A stretch of 64,000 bases of DNA. Origin: Microbispora sp. H11081 (GTDB taxonomy: Bacteria; Actinomycetota; Actinomycetes; Streptosporangiales; Streptosporangiaceae). The position numbers and the translations under genes are program-made. Shown here piece after piece: positions 16,399-24,933 of the stretch (position 1 is its first letter; each line of letters opens with the position of its first letter). The notes beneath the pieces are model-generated. The model was not told where the DNA came from. It did no database searches and worked only from the letters and a program-made list of their open reading frames with translations. The stretch lies in the NCBI RefSeq assembly GCF_012999535.1, contig NZ_JABBWV010000004.1, positions 248,001 to 312,000 of the forward strand, written 5' to 3'.

Positions 16399-17696
16399 GC
16401 GGCCGCCCGCGCGGGTTCGGCACGCCTCGCGCCGAAGGGGAGCAGGCCGTACCGGCGGCGGACCTGGACGGCGGGCAGCAGGTTCTTCACGAGCACGCCG
16501 CCCGACCAGCCGAGCACCGCGCCAAGCGCGCCGTACGCGGGGACGAGCAGCAGGTCGAGGGCGACCGTCACGGCGAGGGCCGCGGTCACGTTGGCCAGGC
16601 TGGCGGCGGTGCGCCCGCCCGCGACGAGCACGACGTCGACCATGCCGCAGGCGGTCGCCACCATCATCGTCGCGGCGAGGACGAGCGCGATCGCGCCGCC
16701 GCCCGCGTAGGCGGGCCCGAACAGCGGCAGCAGCCACGGCGCGAGCGCCGCGTAGCCCAGCCACAGCGGCCAGGTGAGCACGACCAGCCACCTGGTGGTG
16801 GTGCGATAAAGCGCGCGGGCGCCGTTCAGGTCGCCTTCGGCGAGTGCCCTGACCAGCCGTGCCTGCGCGGCCTGGGCGAGACCCTGACCGGCGAGCTGTC
16901 CCACCACCTTGAACCGGGTCGCGGCGGTGTAGACGGCCGCGGCGGCGGGCCCGGCGAGCAGCGCCACGACCACCACGTCGAGCCGCTGGAAGACCGACTG
17001 CAGGGCCGCCGCCGCCGAACGCGGCCAGGTGTGCCGCCAGAAGGCCCCGACCTCTCCCATGTCGTACGGCCCGAGCCCGCGCAGCCGTACGGCGGCCAGC
17101 ACCGCGCCCGCCACCGGGGGAAGCGCCCAGGCGGCGGCCAGCACCTGCGGCGGGGCCGCGCAGAGCACGGCGGCGGTGACGAGCGCGAGCTGCCCGAGCG
17201 GCTGTACGGCCCCGGCGAGCAGCAGCGTCGGCCGCATGGTGCCGAGGCCGCGAGTGGCGCAGATCAGCACGTCGGACAGGGCGACGAACGGCAGGGCGGC
17301 GGCCAGCACCACCCAGACGCCGCCGGGCACGCCGGTGAGCCCGGCGAGCGGCCCCGCCGCCACGGCGACCCCCGCGCCGGTCACGGACGCGAGCACGGCC
17401 ACCGGCGCGAGCACCCCGAGGACGAGCCGCCGGCCCCCGCCCGGGGCGGGGACGGGATGGTCGCGGGCCAGGGCGTGGACCAGCCCGTTGCCGGCGTCGA
17501 GGCGCACGATGCCCGCGAGCATCAGGCACACCGACGTGGCGGTGAAGAACGCCCCGGCGGCCTGCGGCGAGAGCGACCGCGTGACCACGAGGACGAGCGC
17601 GAACTGCCCGCCCGCGGCGGCGGCCGCCGTGGCCAGGCCCGCGATTCCGTGCCGGAGAAGACCGCCGGGCCGCGTCGGGCCGGTCAGCGCCGCCAC
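16395..17696 (-). CDS. Wzx-type polysaccharide flippase (MOP superfamily)
   Basis: 433 aa with 12-14 hydrophobic segments throughout, for example GQFALVLVVTRSLSPQAAGA at the N-terminus and LDVVVVALLAGPAAAAVYTA in the second half, the pattern of oligosaccharide flippases that move undecaprenyl-linked repeats across the membrane. I chose GTG 17696, which overlaps the upstream sulfotransferase stop by 13 bases; the much longer open frame is a shadow of that gene. Wzz- and ligase-like genes in the same operon support a Wzx/Wzy-type pathway. Confidence 0.85.
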   Translation of the reverse strand: MAALTGPTRPGGLLRHGIAGLATAAAAAGGQFALVLVVTRSLSPQAAGAFFTATSVCLMLAGIVRLDAGNGLVHALARDHPVPAPGGGRRLVLGVLAPVAVLASVTGAGVAVAAGPLAGLTGVPGGVWVVLAAALPFVALSDVLICATRGLGTMRPTLLLAGAVQPLGQLALVTAAVLCAAPPQVLAAAWALPPVAGAVLAAVRLRGLGPYDMGEVGAFWRHTWPRSAAAALQSVFQRLDVVVVALLAGPAAAAVYTAATRFKVVGQLAGQGLAQAAQARLVRALAEGDLNGARALYRTTTRWLVVLTWPLWLGYAALAPWLLPLFGPAYAGGGAIALVLAATMMVATACGMVDVVLVAGGRTAASLANVTAALAVTVALDLLLVPAYGALGAVLGWSGGVLVKNLLPAVQVRRRYGLLPFGARRAEPARAAA

Positions 17697-18538
17697 GAGG
17701 GCACCGCTCCCAGCCACGGCACGAGCAGCGCGTCCCACGGCTCGAAGTGCTCCCTGAGCCGGCGGTGGACCGACGTGGGCATGGGCTGACGCGGCCGGGC
17801 GTTGTGCCGCTCGAACGCCACGTCCCCCAGCCGGGGCAGCCCGAGGAAGCCGAGCACCCGGTCGTATGCGGTGGCGGGGTCGCGGAACAGCAGCCCGCTG
17901 TCGAGCACCAGGATCCGGTCGCGCCCCACCAGGGGCTCCAGCCGGGCGAGCTGCTCGGCGTACCGGCCCCGGGCAAGGTACGCGTGATGCCGGTGCGCGT
18001 GGCTCGCGTAGCCGGGGTCGGCCCGCAGCCGTTCGGCCTCGCCTTCCAGGCGCTCCGGCTCCAGCGCGAGGGCGTGCTCGAAGCTCGGCTCGGTCTCGAA
18101 CCCGCGCGCCAGTTCGTGCGCGTGCGCGGAGCGGGCCCGCTCGACCGGATCCCTGACCAGGACGATCAGCTTGACGCCGGGCAGGTCGGCCGCGATGCGT
18201 GCCCCCGCAAGGGGATGGAACAGGTAGTAAGGGGCCGACTCGAACGCCTGGGGCGCCAGGCCGTACCGAAAGCCGAGCATCCGGGCACTGGACGTCAGCG
18301 GGAAGTGGGCGCGATACCACGGCAGGCCACGCTCGTAGGCCATGTCGAAGTAGTGGACGCCCTTGCGCAGCACCGGCTTCATCACCAGCGGGTGGCGGGA
18401 AAGGGCGCGGTACAGCGAGGTCGTGCCGCACCGCTGCGCGCCGACGACCAGGAACGACGGCAGCACCCTCCCGGCGCTGGTCGCCCGGCCCGCGGCGTAG
18501 GAGACGGCGTGCGCCGACTGCTTCAACGGCGTCTTCAC
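17684..18538 (-). CDS. Sulfotransferase domain protein (third)
   Basis: 284 aa. FLVVGAQRCGTTSLYRALSR at residues 30-49 is the phosphosulfate-binding loop of the heparan-sulfate/NodH-type sulfotransferase domain; KLIVLVRDPVERARSAHAHE is the 3'-phosphate site; FEPWDALLVPWLG near the end is typical of this branch. The GTG at 18538 overlaps the phosphotransferase stop. It differs strongly in sequence from the other two sulfotransferases in the window, so each may modify a different position or sugar. Confidence 0.88.
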   Translation of the reverse strand: MKTPLKQSAHAVSYAAGRATSAGRVLPSFLVVGAQRCGTTSLYRALSRHPLVMKPVLRKGVHYFDMAYERGLPWYRAHFPLTSSARMLGFRYGLAPQAFESAPYYLFHPLAGARIAADLPGVKLIVLVRDPVERARSAHAHELARGFETEPSFEHALALEPERLEGEAERLRADPGYASHAHRHHAYLARGRYAEQLARLEPLVGRDRILVLDSGLLFRDPATAYDRVLGFLGLPRLGDVAFERHNARPRQPMPTSVHRRLREHFEPWDALLVPWLGAVPSWRR

Positions 18539-19461
18539 AGCAGGCACTCCTGGTGGTCCACGAGGGGGTTCAGCCAGACGGCGGGCGGCCCGAGCGGCTC
18601 GTGGCCGTCGCGACGATGCCGCTCCGCCAGGGCGATCAGGTAGTGGACCGCGGTACGGCGGGCCAGGCCCACGTCCACCCCGAACGGCTCCAGCAGCCCG
18701 CCCGCCTGGGCGAGACAGGACCGGGCGGCGACCGCGGGCGGCATCCGGCGCAGCGCCCGGTGGAAGAAGTGGTGGAGGGCGTCGAAGCCGAGCGGCACGC
18801 CCACGGCGAACCGTTCCCAGTCCCACACGAGCAGCCGTCCGTCCGCCCCCGCCGCGACGTTCCACGGGGTGAAGTCACCGTGCCAGGCCGCCTCCCCCGT
18901 CCCCTCGTCGCCGTACGGCCGGATGGCGGCGATCTCCCGCGCGGCCGAGGTGAGCAGGCCGGCGGGCACGCGGCGGGAGGAGACGGGGAGCGGGGACAGC
19001 ATCAGCACCTCAAGGCCGCGCCACTCGCCGTGATACAGCAGGTCGGGCGGGACGACGACCTTCAGGGGCCGCCCGGCGAGCATGCGCAGCACCTCGCTCT
19101 CGTACCGCACCAGGCGCCTGGCCGGCGGCGAGTCGCCGATCTTCACGAACCCCGCGAGCCCCGACTCGTCGTACGCCTCCAGGATCGGCTTGCGGTTGGC
19201 GCGGCGGGCGGGCCTGACGTGGACGACCACCCGCACGCGGCGGCCGAGGACGTCGCTCAGGTGCGTCTCGATCGTGTCCGGCCCGCCGCCGACGGGCAGG
19301 GCGCGGCCCAGCGCGCCGTGCCACCACGCGCGCGGGACGACCCGCCGGGGGACGAGACGGTGCGGCAGCACGCTGCGGGCGCCAGGACGGGCGCCCTGGC
19401 CGGGGAACAGCAGGTCCATGACCTGGTCCAGGTAGCGGAGACGGTCGGCGGCGTCCCTCAT
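18535..19461 (-). CDS. Aminoglycoside-phosphotransferase/choline-kinase-like kinase
   Basis: 308 aa. The kinase catalytic loop is WHGDFTPWNV and the metal-binding DxD-type motif is VWDWERFAVG; GLAGFVKIGD may be the ATP-binding lysine strand. These are APH-fold signatures. GGGGAGG precedes the ATG at 19461, which overlaps the ligase stop (ATGA). Position between an O-antigen ligase and a sulfotransferase argues against antibiotic resistance and suggests phosphorylation of a sugar or lipid carrier in the glycan pathway. The substrate is not visible. Confidence 0.8.
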   Translation of the reverse strand: MRDAADRLRYLDQVMDLLFPGQGARPGARSVLPHRLVPRRVVPRAWWHGALGRALPVGGGPDTIETHLSDVLGRRVRVVVHVRPARRANRKPILEAYDESGLAGFVKIGDSPPARRLVRYESEVLRMLAGRPLKVVVPPDLLYHGEWRGLEVLMLSPLPVSSRRVPAGLLTSAAREIAAIRPYGDEGTGEAAWHGDFTPWNVAAGADGRLLVWDWERFAVGVPLGFDALHHFFHRALRRMPPAVAARSCLAQAGGLLEPFGVDVGLARRTAVHYLIALAERHRRDGHEPLGPPAVWLNPLVDHQECLL

Positions 19462-20936
19462 CGGGCCTCCCCGAGGTCCGTTGCGACGGCGGCGTTGCGC
19501 CAGAGCAGGGCGAAGGAGATCAGGAAGAGGGTCAGGGCGCTGATCAGCCCGTCGTAGACGACCATGTAGAGCAGCACCAGGATCATCACGAGCGTCCCGG
19601 CCTTGCCGATCGGCGACCGGTCCGACCAGTAGCGCCGCACCGCGCCGGCGAAGAAGGCGACGTACAGCAGGGCGCCCGTGAAGCCCTGGCTGATCAGGAG
19701 CAGCCACAGTTGCCCGTCGCTGCCGAGCGGGGGATGGCCGCAGTCGACGCACCACGCGCTGCGGCCCGTCGTCACGGTCCGGTGGCTGCCGTACGCGTTG
19801 CGGGTGTTGCCGTAGCCGATCACCGGGGACGTGGTCGCGACCCGGATCGTGGACGTGACCGTGAACGCGCGGATGCCGTTGCTGTGCGGGTTGTCCAGCC
19901 GCTGGGCGACGATGCCGCTGAGCGGCGACAGCAGGAACGCCGCCGCGGCGACGGCCGCGACCGCGCCCGCCACCAGGGGGCGCCCGCCCCGGATCACGAG
20001 ATAGGCCACCGAGACCCCGAGCCCGATCCACAGGCCGCGGTTGAGCGAGTAGACGACGGGGACGGCGGCGACGGCGAGCGCGAGCACGGCCACCACGCGC
20101 CGGTAAGGCCCGCCGTGGGCCCACCAGCCCACCACGAACCAGATCACCAGCACCGACACGTCGCTGCCCCAGGCGTTGGCCCACTCGAACGGCGCCTCCG
20201 GGCGTGGCGCGGCGTGCCCGAGCACGTGCTGAATCTGGGCGGCGGTCGGGTGGATCAGGTTGGCGACGAAGGGATGCCCGGCGATCGGCTGCGGCAGCGC
20301 CATCTCCATCGGCGAGGTGAACTCGAAGCCGGGCGCGAGCACGCCCAGCAGGCCGCCCGCGACGGCCGTCAGGAACAGCACGCCCAGCCACCTGACCAGG
20401 GTGCGCTGCGGCAGTTCGTCATGGGTGAGGTTGCCCAGGTAGAGCACCATGATCAGAAGTGAGACGTAGACGGCCAGCCGCATCAGGTAGCCGATGACCC
20501 GGCCGGTGGCGAACTCGCCGTACGTGCCGTCCGGGGTCTCTGCGAGCGTGAGCGCGCTGACGAGGTAACCCGTGAGCAGCAGCGCCCACAGGCCGAAGCC
20601 CTTCGGCACGCGGATCGGCCGCCTGCGCCACAGCATCGCCGTCATGGGCCCGGCCAGCACCACCACCGACAGCCCGCCGAGGCCGAGCGCCCACCAGACC
20701 GGATAGCCGAGCAGGAGCGCCGCGATCGGCCACGCCGCCCGCGCCGGACGACGGCGCCGGCGTCCCGCGCGGCCGGAGGGAAAGGGCTGGTCGGCGGCGG
20801 GCGGCCGGTCCCCCCACCCCGTCCTCGATCCCGGCCCAGATCCCGGCCCAGATCCCGGCTCCCGCGCCGGGACCGGCGGCGGGAGGGCGGTGACCGCGGC
20901 GACGCCGATCGCGTCACGGGGGCCGGGGGGCGTCAC
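19458..20936 (-). CDS. O-antigen ligase / Wzy-like polysaccharide polymerase
   Basis: 492 aa, about a dozen membrane segments after a proline/glycine/arginine-rich cytosolic N-terminus of about 70 residues. A long outer loop with SPVIGYGNTRNAYGS followed by HPPLGSDGQLWLLLISQGFTG is the Wzy_C/O-antigen ligase signature. I chose GTG 20936, which overlaps the Wzz-like stop by four bases; a GTG nine bases earlier is possible. It probably polymerises or ligates the exported repeat unit on the outer face. Ligase and polymerase cannot be told apart by sequence reading. Confidence 0.8.
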   Translation of the reverse strand: MTPPGPRDAIGVAAVTALPPPVPAREPGSGPGSGPGSRTGWGDRPPAADQPFPSGRAGRRRRRPARAAWPIAALLLGYPVWWALGLGGLSVVVLAGPMTAMLWRRRPIRVPKGFGLWALLLTGYLVSALTLAETPDGTYGEFATGRVIGYLMRLAVYVSLLIMVLYLGNLTHDELPQRTLVRWLGVLFLTAVAGGLLGVLAPGFEFTSPMEMALPQPIAGHPFVANLIHPTAAQIQHVLGHAAPRPEAPFEWANAWGSDVSVLVIWFVVGWWAHGGPYRRVVAVLALAVAAVPVVYSLNRGLWIGLGVSVAYLVIRGGRPLVAGAVAAVAAAAFLLSPLSGIVAQRLDNPHSNGIRAFTVTSTIRVATTSPVIGYGNTRNAYGSHRTVTTGRSAWCVDCGHPPLGSDGQLWLLLISQGFTGALLYVAFFAGAVRRYWSDRSPIGKAGTLVMILVLLYMVVYDGLISALTLFLISFALLWRNAAVATDLGEAR

Positions 20937-22225
20937 GCGCCCCACTCCGCGGTCTCGGGCACGGGCGCGACGAACCCCGGTGGCACGGCGACGGCCCCGA
21001 GCACGCGGGCGCCCTGCCTGGCGAGCTGACGTACGGCGCCGGCGACCTCGGTGGAGGTCGTCCGCCCCAGGCCGACCAGCAGCAGGGCGGCGTCGGGATG
21101 GGCGGACCTTCCGGTCACGACCGTCACCGGCGCGAGATGCGCGAGCGCGGATCCGAGGCCCTTGGCGAGCGGCCTGACCGCGGTCTGCGTGCTCTCGCCT
21201 CCGTGGCCGCCCCTACCTCCGTGACCGCCGACGCCTTCGAGGAGCAGCCGGTGAGGACCGCCGCCCAGCGACGTGGCGACCGCGGCGGCCATCTCGTCGA
21301 GGACCTTGGCGTCCGGCCTGGCCGGAAGCTCGGCGAGCAGCGGCACGCCGCACAGCCTCTCGATGTCCCCGCACGTGCGGACGCGGGTGTCCAGACGGTC
21401 GCGGCAGAACGCGGCGCCCACCCCGGCCAGGATGCCGAGGAAGAGCCCGCTGCCGAGGAAGAGAGGCGGGCTCGGGTGGGCCGGTCGCTCCGGCGGCCTG
21501 GCGGGGCTGATGACCGTGCCAGGCGTCACCGCGATGGTCCTGAGTGCGTCGTAGCGCAGCGTGAGGTCGGACACCTGCCGGGCGAGCATGGCCCGCCGCG
21601 CCGTCGCGGTGTGTGCCGTCGCGGTCTGGGCGGCCGTCGTCTGGGTGGCCGTGGTCTGGGTGGCGGCGGTCTGGGCGCTCTCGGTGGCCTCGTTGAGGTC
21701 GTCCTGGACCACGCGCAGCCGTGCGGCGATCAGCTTGAGCTGGGCGCCGATCGAGTCCTCGGCGGCGCGGGCGCGGTTGCCCAGGTACGCCTCCGCGTAC
21801 GCCTGCGCTCCCGCCGCCGCGGCCCGGGGATCGGACGCGGAAAATGAAATGGAAAGAATGGCGGAATTGGGGGGAACGTCCACCACCACGTGCTCCCGCA
21901 ATCCCTCCGGATCTGGACTTTTCAGAATCTCGGCGGCGCGGGCGGAGACGACCGCGGACCGGGCGATCTGCGATTCCGTGTCGAGATTGAGCACTTCTCG
22001 CTGCCGCGCGTTCGGCACGTTGAACTGTTCCTGCGCGCCGGTCGGCAATACCTGCACCTGGGCGGTCGCGGTGTACCGCTCGGGGGTCAGCGTGAGCGCC
22101 GCCGCGCCGCCTCCCACCCCCGCGAGCAGGCAGAGGGCGGCGATCAGACGCCTGCGCCCGAGCACCGAGCCGTACTCCGCGAGGCCGTGATCCACCCGGT
22201 GACGGCTGTGCGGCGGCAGGCTCAT
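20933..22225 (-). CDS. Wzz-like chain-length determinant / polysaccharide co-polymerase
   Basis: 430 aa. An N-terminal helix (RRRLIAALCLLAGVGGGAAAL) and a second one near residue 265 (LFLGSGLFLGILAGVGAAFC) bracket a periplasmic-type region, the Wzz/CapA layout. Between them lies a coiled stretch with degenerate Gln-Thr-Ala repeats (TQTTATQTTAAQTATAHT). The C-terminal cytosolic part resembles a BY-kinase fold but shows no Walker A motif, so it is not expected to be a kinase. ATG 22225 follows GGGGAG; a GTG at 22252 is possible. It is first in the six-gene operon. Confidence 0.78.
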   Translation of the reverse strand: MSLPPHSRHRVDHGLAEYGSVLGRRRLIAALCLLAGVGGGAAALTLTPERYTATAQVQVLPTGAQEQFNVPNARQREVLNLDTESQIARSAVVSARAAEILKSPDPEGLREHVVVDVPPNSAILSISFSASDPRAAAAGAQAYAEAYLGNRARAAEDSIGAQLKLIAARLRVVQDDLNEATESAQTAATQTTATQTTAAQTATAHTATARRAMLARQVSDLTLRYDALRTIAVTPGTVISPARPPERPAHPSPPLFLGSGLFLGILAGVGAAFCRDRLDTRVRTCGDIERLCGVPLLAELPARPDAKVLDEMAAAVATSLGGGPHRLLLEGVGGHGGRGGHGGESTQTAVRPLAKGLGSALAHLAPVTVVTGRSAHPDAALLLVGLGRTTSTEVAGAVRQLARQGARVLGAVAVPPGFVAPVPETAEWGA

Positions 22226-22546
22226 CGGACTCCCCGTGCCCTCGTCGGTCACGCGGCCGGGGGCCTCGGTGCGGGGGGCGTGGTCCCCCGGGCGAGGGAG
22301 AAACCGCCGGGCGCGTTCGTGGTCCCGGCGGCGGTCCGGCGGGATCCGTTTTCGAACTATAGGCCGCCGCGGAGTTTCGTCCCCGGCTATTCCCGAATTC
22401 GGCCCAGGAAATGGCTACGCAATTAGCTGATGAACTTGGACATTTCCGTACATGTGAGATGCGGAAACGGCTCCGGAGCCACGGGAATTGATGGGAAGGT
22501 GTTTGCCCATCCGGTCATTGTGAGGTCCGCCGAGGAAGGGGGCGCG
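22226..22546. other. Divergent intergenic region, wzz-like / GH26-like
   Basis: About 320 bp with no gene, clearly more AT-rich than its surroundings between 22340 and 22520. On the minus strand TATAGT (22361-22356) could be a -10 for the polysaccharide operon, but no good -35 lies at the expected distance. GAGGAAGGGGG just before 22547 is the Shine-Dalgarno of the rightward gene. No obvious inverted repeat operator is seen. Confidence 0.5.
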
Positions 22547-23575
22547 ATGAGACTCATCGCCGGCTTGGCCGTACTGGTGGCGGGGGCGTGCGCGACGGCC
22601 TGCACGGGCACCGCCACGAGCGGGCGGGTGCCGGAGGGCGCCAAGGCGACGCCGGTCGCCTGCGCGGTCACGGACAAGCTCATCCCGACGTGCGGGGCGT
22701 GGTGGGGGATCGCGCCCGACGTCTTCTCCGGACGCGGCCCGATCCGCTCCGTGGAGATGGCGGAACGGCGCATGGGCCGCAGGGCCGACATCGTGCACGT
22801 CTACCACCGGGGCGGTGAGCTCTTCCCCACCATGGAGGAGCGGGAGGTCGCCAAGGGCCCCCGGCTGCTGCTGGTGAACTGGAAGCCGGCCCTCGACCAC
22901 ACCTGGGCCGAGGTCGCGCGCGGCGTGGTGGACGCGCGCGTCGACCGGCTCGCGGAGCACATCAGGCGCACCTTCCCCGGCCGGTTCTTCCTCACGATCC
23001 ACCACGAGCCGGAGAACGACGTGCGCGAGGGCGGGGGGTTCAGCGCCGCCGACTACGTCGCGATGTACCGCCACGTGGTGACGCGCCTGCGGCAGCAGGG
23101 CGTGCGCAACGCGGTGACCGTGATGACCTACATGGGCGCGCCCAACTGGGCGGCCAAGCCGTGGTTCGGCCGGCTCTACCCCGGTGACGACGTGGTCGAC
23201 TGGGTGGCCTTGGACCCGTACGCCGACGGCCGGGTGAGCGACTTCGCCGGGCTGGTGAACAAGACGCGGCCCGACGTGCCCGGCTGGCCCGGGTTCTACC
23301 GGTGGATGCAGGCGAGGTTCCCGGCCAAGCCGATCATGGTCGCCGAGTGGGGCGCCTTCGAACGGCCGGGGGCGCCCCGCTTCAAGCGCGACTTCTTCGA
23401 CTCGGTCCAGCGCCAGATCGGGGACTACCCGCAGATCAAGGCGCTGGTCTACTTCGACTCGCCGCTGGCTCCCCGTGGCGACACCAGGTTCGACACCACG
23501 CCGGGCGCCACCCGGGCGTTCACCGAGCTCGGGCGGTCGCGCCGCTTCACGTCGACGCCGGTGCCGCCCTCCTGA
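22547..23575 (+). CDS. GH26-like glycoside hydrolase, secreted lipoprotein
   Basis: 342 aa. The N-terminus (MRLIAGLAVLVAGACATACT) is a signal peptide with a Cys at a lipobox-like site. FFLTIHHEPENDV carries the HxEPE acid/base motif, and PIMVAEWGAFE the later catalytic Glu of GH26-type TIM barrels (beta-mannanase-like); WVALDPYAD fits between. It is divergent from the polysaccharide operon, and a surface or secreted hydrolase beside wzx/wzz/ligase genes may trim or release the polymer. The substrate, mannan or other, is not known. Confidence 0.72.
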   Translation: MRLIAGLAVLVAGACATACTGTATSGRVPEGAKATPVACAVTDKLIPTCGAWWGIAPDVFSGRGPIRSVEMAERRMGRRADIVHVYHRGGELFPTMEEREVAKGPRLLLVNWKPALDHTWAEVARGVVDARVDRLAEHIRRTFPGRFFLTIHHEPENDVREGGGFSAADYVAMYRHVVTRLRQQGVRNAVTVMTYMGAPNWAAKPWFGRLYPGDDVVDWVALDPYADGRVSDFAGLVNKTRPDVPGWPGFYRWMQARFPAKPIMVAEWGAFERPGAPRFKRDFFDSVQRQIGDYPQIKALVYFDSPLAPRGDTRFDTTPGATRAFTELGRSRRFTSTPVPPS

Positions 23576-23590
23576 AACCCGGGAACGGCC

Positions 23591-24808
23591 TCAGCGGACC
23601 CAGCCGCCCGAGGTGACCAGATTCAGCACGGCGCCGACCGCCCGCTCGATCGACATGTCCGTCGTGTCGAGGACGAGGTCGGCGTCCTCCGGCTCCTCGT
23701 ACGGGTCGGAGATCCCGGTGAACTCCGGGATCAGCCCGGCCCGTGCCTTCGCGTACAGGCCCTTGCGGTCGCGGCGCTCGCACTCCTCCAGCGGGGTGGC
23801 GACGTGGACGAGCAGGAAGTCGCCGCCGACCTCCTCGACCATCGCGCGCACCTCGTCCCTGGTCTCGGCGTACGGCGCGATGGGGGCGCAGATCGCCAGG
23901 CCGCCGTGCCGGGCGACCTCGGCGGCGACGAAGCCGATCCTGCGGATGTTGCGGTCGCGGTCCTCCCGCGAGAACGTCAGCCCCGCGGACAGCATGCGCC
24001 GCACCACGTCGCCGTCCAGGTAGGTGACCGTGCGTCCGCCGCGCTCCAGCAGCGCGTCACGCAGCCCCCGCGCGATCGTCGACTTGCCAGAGCCGGACAG
24101 CCCGGTGAAGAACACGACGAGCCCCCGCCGGTGCGGCGGCCCGGGGATCGTGACCGGCGCGGGGCCCGCGTAGTGCTCTGTGGCGCCGTAGTTGCGCGCC
24201 ACGTGCTCGCGGAGCTCCAGGTCGATCTCGGCGTCCTCGCGCGGGGCGAGCGGCACCGCGACCACCGTCGCACCGGGGAACCGCTCGGCGGCCTTGAGCG
24301 CGGCCCGCACCACGGCGGGGCCGCCCTCGCCGAAGACGAGGGGCATGAGGAGCACCGTCGCGTCCAGTTCCTCGGCGGTCGCGGCCACGTCGTCGAGCGC
24401 GGCGGAGTCGAGCGGCCCGCGCATGGTCACCGCGAGCACCTCGCCGTCTGGCAGGCCCTTGCGCACCTCCTCCGGCGTACGGCGCAGCCGGGCGAACGGG
24501 CCGTACGCGGGGGTGTCGAGCGCCTCGACGGGTCCCGCGGCGTGATGGCCGTCACGTTCCACGATGGTCAGCACCGCGACCGCCGCGCCCTCGGGGTCGG
24601 TGAGCGTCACCCGGTCGCCCGGGCCGAACTCGTCGGGAAGGGCGATGGTGATCGGGTCGGGCCAGGGCGCGCCGCCGGGCAGCCGCCCGCGCGTCGCCAC
24701 GCTCTCCGCCTCGCCGGAGGTGAGGAAGCCGGTCAGCGGCGCGTACGCCCCGGAAAGCAGTAGCTCCAGGTCGGCCAGCTCACGTGCGTCGGGCGTCCAC
24801 TCGGTCAT
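23591..24808 (-). CDS. cysC: Adenylylsulfate kinase with degenerate ATP-sulfurylase domain
   Basis: 405 aa. The C-terminal about 185 residues are a full APS kinase: Walker A FFTGLSGSGKSTIARGL, YLDGDVVRRMLS, GLTFSREDRDRNIRRIGF, and PYEEPEDADLVLDT. It phosphorylates APS to PAPS. The N-terminal about 215 residues follow the ATP-sulfurylase layout (LLLSGAYAPLTGFLTSGEAESV, VARNYGATEHY), but the catalytic QxRNPxHRxH segment is replaced by VTMRGPLDSAALDD and the GRDH motif is absent, so that domain should be inactive. The gene converges on the GH26-like gene. With cysDN at the left it completes PAPS synthesis for the sulfotransferases. Confidence 0.9.
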   Translation of the reverse strand: MTEWTPDARELADLELLLSGAYAPLTGFLTSGEAESVATRGRLPGGAPWPDPITIALPDEFGPGDRVTLTDPEGAAVAVLTIVERDGHHAAGPVEALDTPAYGPFARLRRTPEEVRKGLPDGEVLAVTMRGPLDSAALDDVAATAEELDATVLLMPLVFGEGGPAVVRAALKAAERFPGATVVAVPLAPREDAEIDLELREHVARNYGATEHYAGPAPVTIPGPPHRRGLVVFFTGLSGSGKSTIARGLRDALLERGGRTVTYLDGDVVRRMLSAGLTFSREDRDRNIRRIGFVAAEVARHGGLAICAPIAPYAETRDEVRAMVEEVGGDFLLVHVATPLEECERRDRKGLYAKARAGLIPEFTGISDPYEEPEDADLVLDTTDMSIERAVGAVLNLVTSGGWVR

Positions 24809-24933
24809 GGCATCCGTTTCCGCTTGGTCGATCGGACCTCGATGGGGTCGGTTACGCACCCTACTGGCATCGGCACGCATAGCGCGCCCACGCTCGCGCG
24901 TCTACAGGCAGACGTCAGTCCGAGGAGGTGATC

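Noticed and set aside
18535-19461. Aminoglycoside-resistance kinase
   Set aside because: The APH-fold motifs are general to many small-molecule kinases and the gene is locked inside a polysaccharide operon by overlaps.
22356-22361. A firm promoter for the polysaccharide operon at TATAGT
   Set aside because: No acceptable -35 hexamer lies 16-19 bp away, so only a possible -10 is noted.
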